The notes below the pieces were generated by a model. It saw only the letters and a program-made list of their open reading frames with translations, searched no databases and had not been told where the DNA came from. Below are positions 5,023-8,215 of a stretch of 8,215 bases of DNA, one piece after another. The DNA comes from Thermoplasmata archaeon. GTDB taxonomy: Archaea; Thermoplasmatota; Thermoplasmata; Lutacidiplasmatales; UBA184. The position numbers and the translations under genes are program-made. Where the stretch lies: contig JASHUJ010000205.1 of NCBI GenBank assembly GCA_030040035.1, forward strand, positions 1-8,215. Direction: 5' to 3'. The number at the start of each line of letters is the position of its first letter. Position 1 is the first letter of the stretch.

Positions 5023-5993
5023 GGGGCCCCCTCGGACTCCCGGTCGAGGGCCTCGTAGATCCGATCGAGCTCGTCGGCCCCCTCGATCCGACGGGGTTTG
5101 TGGAGCACCTCGGGCTTCTTCCGCCAGATCCGCAGACCCTGCGGCAATTGACCGATCATCCCGGCGGCGCCGTAGGTCTGCCGGACGAGCTTCGCCTCGC
5201 TCAGCAGTCCCCGGTCCTCGATGTTCTCCTTGAACCCGATCGCGTGCCGCGAGCCGCGCTCGGTGCCCCCCTGGACGGCGATCGCCATCTCCTTCAGGTC
5301 GCGGATCCGCTCGGAAGGACGGACATCCTTCGGACAGGCCTCGGTGCAGAGGTGGCAGCGCAGGCAGAGCCAGAGGCCGTTCGGCTGGATCCGGACCAGC
5401 CGGTCCTGCGTCGCGTGATCCCGCGGGTCAACGACAAAGCGATACAGCTTCGCGAGCGCCATCGGGCCCGGGAACGCCGCGTCGGCCTCGACGGCCGGGC
5501 AGGCGGAGTAGCACGCGGCGCACGCGATGCACCGGGGCGTCTCCTTGAACCGCTCGACCTGCTCCGGGGTCATCGAGGTCGGCCGCCCCTCGGGCATCGG
5601 GTGCGCGGGATCGAGCTTCAGATGCGGCTCGATCCGATCGTACTGCGTCCAGAACGGCGACTGATCGACCACGAGGTCCCGCAGGACCGGCTGGTTGCGC
5701 ATCGGCTCCACGACGATGCGGCCGTGGCGGTCCATCTCGGGACCGACCTGCGTCTCGCACGCGAGCCGGCTCTTCGAGTTGATCTGCATCGCGCACGAGC
5801 CGCAGATCGCGCTCCGGCACGAGTAGCGCAACGTGAGCGAGGGGTCGACCTCGTCCCGGATCCGCAGGAGCGCGCTGAGGATCGGCGTGTGGGGGGCGAG
5901 CTCGAGCTCGTAGCGCTGGTAGCGGGGTGCGCCGCCCGCGACCGCGTCCCACCGGCGGACGTCGAACTTCGCGGAGATCGCGTCGGCCGGCAT
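5019..5993 (-). CDS. sdhB: Succinate dehydrogenase iron-sulfur subunit SdhB
   Basis: The 324-residue protein takes electrons from SdhA and passes them toward quinone. The N-terminal plant-type ferredoxin domain binds [2Fe-2S] through Cys59, Cys64, Cys67 and Cys79 (YSCRSAICGSCAM, then LACE). The C-terminal ferredoxin domain has CIACAACYSACP (Cys155, 158, 161, 165) and CLRCHLCTEACP (Cys210, 213, 216, 220). Ordinary SdhB lacks one cysteine in the second set and so has a [3Fe-4S] cluster; here Cys213 fills that place, predicting two [4Fe-4S] clusters as in type-E enzymes. Compared with bacterial SdhB (about 240 residues) there is a C-terminal extension of some 80 residues, charged and ending with an acidic stretch, possibly a docking surface for SdhE. 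ATG 5993 overlaps the sdhA stop by one base (TGATG), and AAGGAG lies 11 bases upstream. Confidence 0.95.
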   Translation of the reverse strand: MPADAISAKFDVRRWDAVAGGAPRYQRYELELAPHTPILSALLRIRDEVDPSLTLRYSCRSAICGSCAMQINSKSRLACETQVGPEMDRHGRIVVEPMRNQPVLRDLVVDQSPFWTQYDRIEPHLKLDPAHPMPEGRPTSMTPEQVERFKETPRCIACAACYSACPAVEADAAFPGPMALAKLYRFVVDPRDHATQDRLVRIQPNGLWLCLRCHLCTEACPKDVRPSERIRDLKEMAIAVQGGTERGSRHAIGFKENIEDRGLLSEAKLVRQTYGAAGMIGQLPQGLRIWRKKPEVLHKPRRIEGADELDRIYEALDRESEGAP

Positions 5994-7675
5994 CAGTACA
6001 CGCGCTCCTTCGGCTCCCACCGGGTGAAAGCGACGGGCGTGTAGGAAAGGCGGGGACCCTCCGGTCCCTTCTCCGCCATCGTGTGCCGCATCCACTTCGC
6101 GTCGTCGCGCTTTGGAAAGTCGGTTCGGGCGTGCGCGCCCCGGCTCTCGGTCCGGGCGTACGCGCCGACAAAGATGATCTCGGCGAGCTCGAGCATGTGG
6201 CCGACCTCGACCGCGTCGGTGAGATTGAGGTTGTACACCTTCGATGCGTCGACGACCCGGATCCGCTCGAAGCGGGCGCGCAGCGCCCGGATCCGCTTCA
6301 GCCCTTCGAAGAGGTCGGCCTCGTTCCGGTAGATCCCCGCGTAGCGTTCCATCGTCTGCTGCATCTCCGTGCGGAGCCGGGCCGGGTCCTCCCCGTCGGG
6401 TCGGCTCGACCAGGCGCGCAACGGGGTCTCGACCGCCTCGAGGTCGGCCGCCCGGAGCTGGGTCGCGGGCGCGCCCGCGGCGTATTCGGCGGCGGCTTTC
6501 CCGGCCTGCTGACCGAACACGAGCGTCTCGAGCAGCGAGTTCCCCCCGAGGCGGTTCGCGCCGTGGATCGAGACGCAGGCGGCCTCGCCGGCCGCGAAGA
6601 CTCCGGCGAGGTTCGTCGCCCCCCGGATGTTCGTCCCGATGCCGCCCATCATGTAGTGCTGGGCAGGGTAGACAGGGATCGGCTCCCGGACGGGGTCGAT
6701 GCCCGCGAAGTGCCGGGAGAAGTCGCAGATCTCCTGCAGCCGGCTCTCGATCTTCTCCCGGCCCAGGTGCATGAGCTCGAGGTGGACGTACCCTCCGTAC
6801 GGACCGGAGAACCCGCGGCCCTCCGCGACCTCGGTCACGATCGCCCGGGAGACAACGTCGCGCGACGCGAGCTCGAGGACGTGCGGGGCGTACCGGGTCA
6901 TGAAGCGTTCGCCGGTCGCGTTCTTGAGGATCCCGCCCTCGCCCCGCGCCCCCTCGGTGATGAGGATGCTCGATTCGAGGAGCGCGGTCGGATGGAACTG
7001 GACGAACTCCATGTCCTTCACGAACGCTCCCGCGTCGTAGGCGACCGCGATGCCGTCCCCCGTGCACGTGTGCGCGTTGGTCGTCCGTCCGTAGATCCGC
7101 CCGGCCGGGCCGGTGGCGAGCACGACGGACTTCGCGGCGATCTCCTCGAAGATCCCGTGGATGCGGTCGAAGACCACGAGCCCCTGCACCCGGCCGTCGC
7201 GCACGACCAGCCGCATCAGGTCCCACTCGTTGTACAGCGTGAACTGTTCGATCCCGAGCCGCTCCCAGAGGCCCTGGAGGAGCGCGAGACCCGTTCGGTC
7301 CGCGGCATAGATCGTGCGCGGGAACCCCGCCCCCCCGAACGCGCGTCGCGCGAGCGAGCCGTCCGGGGACCGGCTGAAGACGGTGCCGAAGTGCTCCATC
7401 TCGACGACGGTCGGCCCCGCCTCGCGACAGAAGAACTCGATCGCGTCCTGATCGCCGAGGTAGTCGGACCCCTTCACCGTGTCGTAGATGTGCGTATCGA
7501 CGGAGTCCTCGGCGCCGAGGGCGGCGTTGATGCCGCCCTGGGCGGCGCCGGAGTGCGAGCGCAAGGGATGGAGTTTCGAGACGATCGCGACGTCCCGCCC
7601 GGCCTCCCGCGCGGCGAGGGCGGCCCGTTGGCCGGCGAGGCCGGCGCCGACGACCACGACCTCGTGCTTGAGCAT
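5993..7675 (-). CDS. sdhA: Succinate dehydrogenase flavoprotein subunit SdhA
   Basis: The 560-residue product oxidises succinate to fumarate in the citric acid cycle. GAGLAG (10-15) is the FAD-binding loop. RSHSGAAQGG (39-48) carries His41, the position that binds FAD covalently in succinate dehydrogenases. Active-site landmarks are FVQFHPT with His228, EGARGEGG (241-248), SRDVVSRAI with Arg272, PAQHYMMGG with His340, and GANRLGGNSLLE with Arg375. The C-terminal SRGAHARTDFPKRDD is also typical, so the protein is complete and probably active. The start chosen is ATG 7675, directly before the first beta strand. A start at 7753 would add 26 residues but overlaps the TATA element at 7703-7710, which sits about 32 bases before 7675. 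It is the first gene of the sdhA-sdhB-sdhE operon and is divergent from the proteasome beta gene. Confidence 0.96.
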   Translation of the reverse strand: MLKHEVVVVGAGLAGQRAALAAREAGRDVAIVSKLHPLRSHSGAAQGGINAALGAEDSVDTHIYDTVKGSDYLGDQDAIEFFCREAGPTVVEMEHFGTVFSRSPDGSLARRAFGGAGFPRTIYAADRTGLALLQGLWERLGIEQFTLYNEWDLMRLVVRDGRVQGLVVFDRIHGIFEEIAAKSVVLATGPAGRIYGRTTNAHTCTGDGIAVAYDAGAFVKDMEFVQFHPTALLESSILITEGARGEGGILKNATGERFMTRYAPHVLELASRDVVSRAIVTEVAEGRGFSGPYGGYVHLELMHLGREKIESRLQEICDFSRHFAGIDPVREPIPVYPAQHYMMGGIGTNIRGATNLAGVFAAGEAACVSIHGANRLGGNSLLETLVFGQQAGKAAAEYAAGAPATQLRAADLEAVETPLRAWSSRPDGEDPARLRTEMQQTMERYAGIYRNEADLFEGLKRIRALRARFERIRVVDASKVYNLNLTDAVEVGHMLELAEIIFVGAYARTESRGAHARTDFPKRDDAKWMRHTMAEKGPEGPRLSYTPVAFTRWEPKERVY

Positions 7676-7684
7676 AAACGTCGG

Positions 7685-7699
7685 GGGCCCGTAGGGCCC
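7685..7699. promoter_or_regulatory. GGGCCC-GTA-GGGCCC palindrome between TATA box and sdhA start
   Basis: Two copies of the palindrome GGGCCC are separated by GTA, making a 15-base near-perfect dyad between the sdhA TATA element and its ATG, close to the expected transcription start. The position suits a repressor operator, but GC-rich genomes yield such sites by chance, and the regulator is unknown. Confidence 0.3.
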
Positions 7700-7702
7700 G
7701 TT

Positions 7703-7710
7703 CCTATTAT
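7703..7710 (-). promoter_or_regulatory. TATA box of the sdhA-sdhB-sdhE operon
   Basis: The minus strand reads ATAATAGG in very GC-rich surroundings, about 32 bases before the sdhA ATG (7675). Transcription would start near 7680, leaving a leader of only a few bases. No Shine-Dalgarno is evident before this ATG, in line with a leaderless message. Confidence 0.65.
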
Positions 7711-7804
7711 CGGCTTCGCGGAGCGCGGGGAACGGTCGAGGAAATTGCCGCACGAGGTGCGCGGAGGTTCCTCGGTGGTGCGACCGTAATCGCCGCGTGA
7801 GGTG

Positions 7805-7811
7805 TTATATA
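7805..7811 (+). promoter_or_regulatory. TATA box of the proteasome beta gene
   Basis: TTATATA is the clearest TATA match in the window. It lies about 50 bases before the TTG start at 7860, so transcription should begin around 7835 and give a leader of roughly 25 bases, long enough to contain the Shine-Dalgarno sequence at 7847-7853. Confidence 0.7.
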
Positions 7812-7846
7812 GCGAACTCCGGTCGGTGGTCCGCTTTCGGGCTACC

Positions 7847-7853
7847 GGGAGGT
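7847..7853 (+). promoter_or_regulatory. Shine-Dalgarno sequence that fixes the proteasome beta start
   Basis: GGGAGGT, followed by a six-base spacer, precedes TTG at 7860-7862. There is no ATG or GTG in frame nearby, so this site is the main evidence for the TTG start. Confidence 0.65.
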
Positions 7854-7859
7854 TCGACA

Positions 7860-8215
7860 TTGCAAGGTACGGTCACCGCGATCGATGAGGATCGCCTGCT
7901 CAAGGGTACGACGACCGTCGGACTCGTCTGCAAGGACGGGGTGGTGCTCGCGACCGAGCGGCGGGCCACTGCGGGGAACCTGATCTCGAACAAGCAGACC
8001 CAGAAGCTGTTCAAGATCGACCAGAACATCGGGATCACGATCGCCGGCCTCGTCGGGGACGCCCAGGTGCTGGCGCGCTATCTGCGGGCCGAGGTCTCAC
8101 TGTACCGCCTGCGCCGCAACGCGCAACTGACCGCGGAGGGCGCCGCCACGCTGCTCGCGAACATCCTCAACGGCAACCGGTTCTACCCGTACTACGCCTG
8201 GCTGATCCTCGGCGG
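7860..8215 (+). CDS. psmB: 20S proteasome beta subunit (3' partial)
   Basis: The gene runs off the right edge; 118 residues are visible. Beta subunits form the two inner rings of the archaeal proteasome and carry its protease sites. A 16-residue propeptide (start to Gly16) is followed by the new N-terminus TTTVG at residue 17, where Gly-Thr cleavage exposes the catalytic threonine. Counting from that Thr1, Glu17 (in ATERRAT) and Lys33 (in QTQKLF) occupy the known catalytic positions, so the subunit should be active. The stretch TIAGLVGDAQVLARYLRAE followed by LYRL and the later ATLLANILN closely resemble the Thermoplasma acidophilum subunit. Start: TTG 7860, with a good Shine-Dalgarno six bases before it. 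It is divergent from sdhA, separated by 184 bases. Confidence 0.93.
   Translation, partial: MQGTVTAIDEDRLLKGTTTVGLVCKDGVVLATERRATAGNLISNKQTQKLFKIDQNIGITIAGLVGDAQVLARYLRAEVSLYRLRRNAQLTAEGAATLLANILNGNRFYPYYAWLILG

Noticed and set aside
5994..7226. Minus-strand open frame extending sdhB upstream to 7226
   Set aside because: It overlaps sdhA in another frame and has shadow composition. The ATG at 5993 directly precedes typical SdhB sequence and overlaps the sdhA stop by one base.
5927..7789. Plus-strand open frame of 620 codons opposite sdhA
   Set aside because: It lies antisense to a complete, motif-rich SdhA and is low-complexity in Arg, Asp, Val and Leu. High GC removes stop codons from that frame.
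1..8215. tRNA, rRNA, CRISPR array, insertion sequence or prophage genes
   Set aside because: I found no repeat arrays, transposase motifs, integrase motifs or tRNA-like cloverleaf; the window is closely packed with cellular genes.

Overview
This window looks like ordinary chromosomal DNA from a GC-rich, probably aerobic archaeon of the Thermoplasmatota. Three things support this. The partial 20S proteasome beta subunit at the right end resembles the Thermoplasma acidophilum protein as I remember it. The GMP synthase is the archaeal split type, with the ATP-pyrophosphatase encoded alone. The succinate dehydrogenase is the archaeal kind whose third subunit is a cysteine-rich CCG protein rather than a membrane anchor. 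Taxonomy is inferred from gene content and remembered family sequences, not from a search.

Layout, left to right. Bases 1-639 (+) hold the 3' part of a KaiC/GvpD-like RecA-fold protein whose nucleotide-binding loop appears degenerate. It converges, with a 13-base gap, on a minus-strand integral membrane protein (653-1306) that resembles the dolichol kinase/CTP-dependent lipid kinase family. Divergent from that gene is a purine operon: purE (1431-1892) and the ATP-pyrophosphatase subunit of GMP synthase (1889-2836), overlapping by four bases. Two small plus-strand genes follow: a ribbon-helix-helix-like protein (2897-3124) and a cysteine-containing hypothetical protein (3170-3427).

From 3444 to 7675 everything is on the minus strand. 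A membrane-anchored, apparently secreted protein (3444-4067) has its own TATA box. Upstream of it is a compact sdhA-sdhB-sdhE operon (7675 down to 4141) with 1- and 4-base overlaps. The three products should form one complex: SdhA oxidises succinate on covalently bound FAD, SdhB passes electrons through one [2Fe-2S] and two [4Fe-4S] clusters, and the double-CCG SdhE takes the place of the usual membrane anchor, probably at the quinone-reducing end. The divergent region 7676-7859 carries TATA boxes for sdhA and for the proteasome beta gene (7860 to the window end).

Several start codons have an AT-rich, TATA-like patch about 27-37 bases upstream, which suggests leaderless or very short-leader transcripts. 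The proteasome gene differs, with a TATA box about 50 bases upstream and a clear Shine-Dalgarno sequence before a TTG start. I see no tRNA, rRNA, CRISPR array, insertion sequence or phage gene, and no gene-free stretch longer than 300 bases. The most unusual points are the degenerate P-loop protein, the anchorless succinate dehydrogenase, a PurE that mixes class I and class II features, and the two unassigned small proteins.
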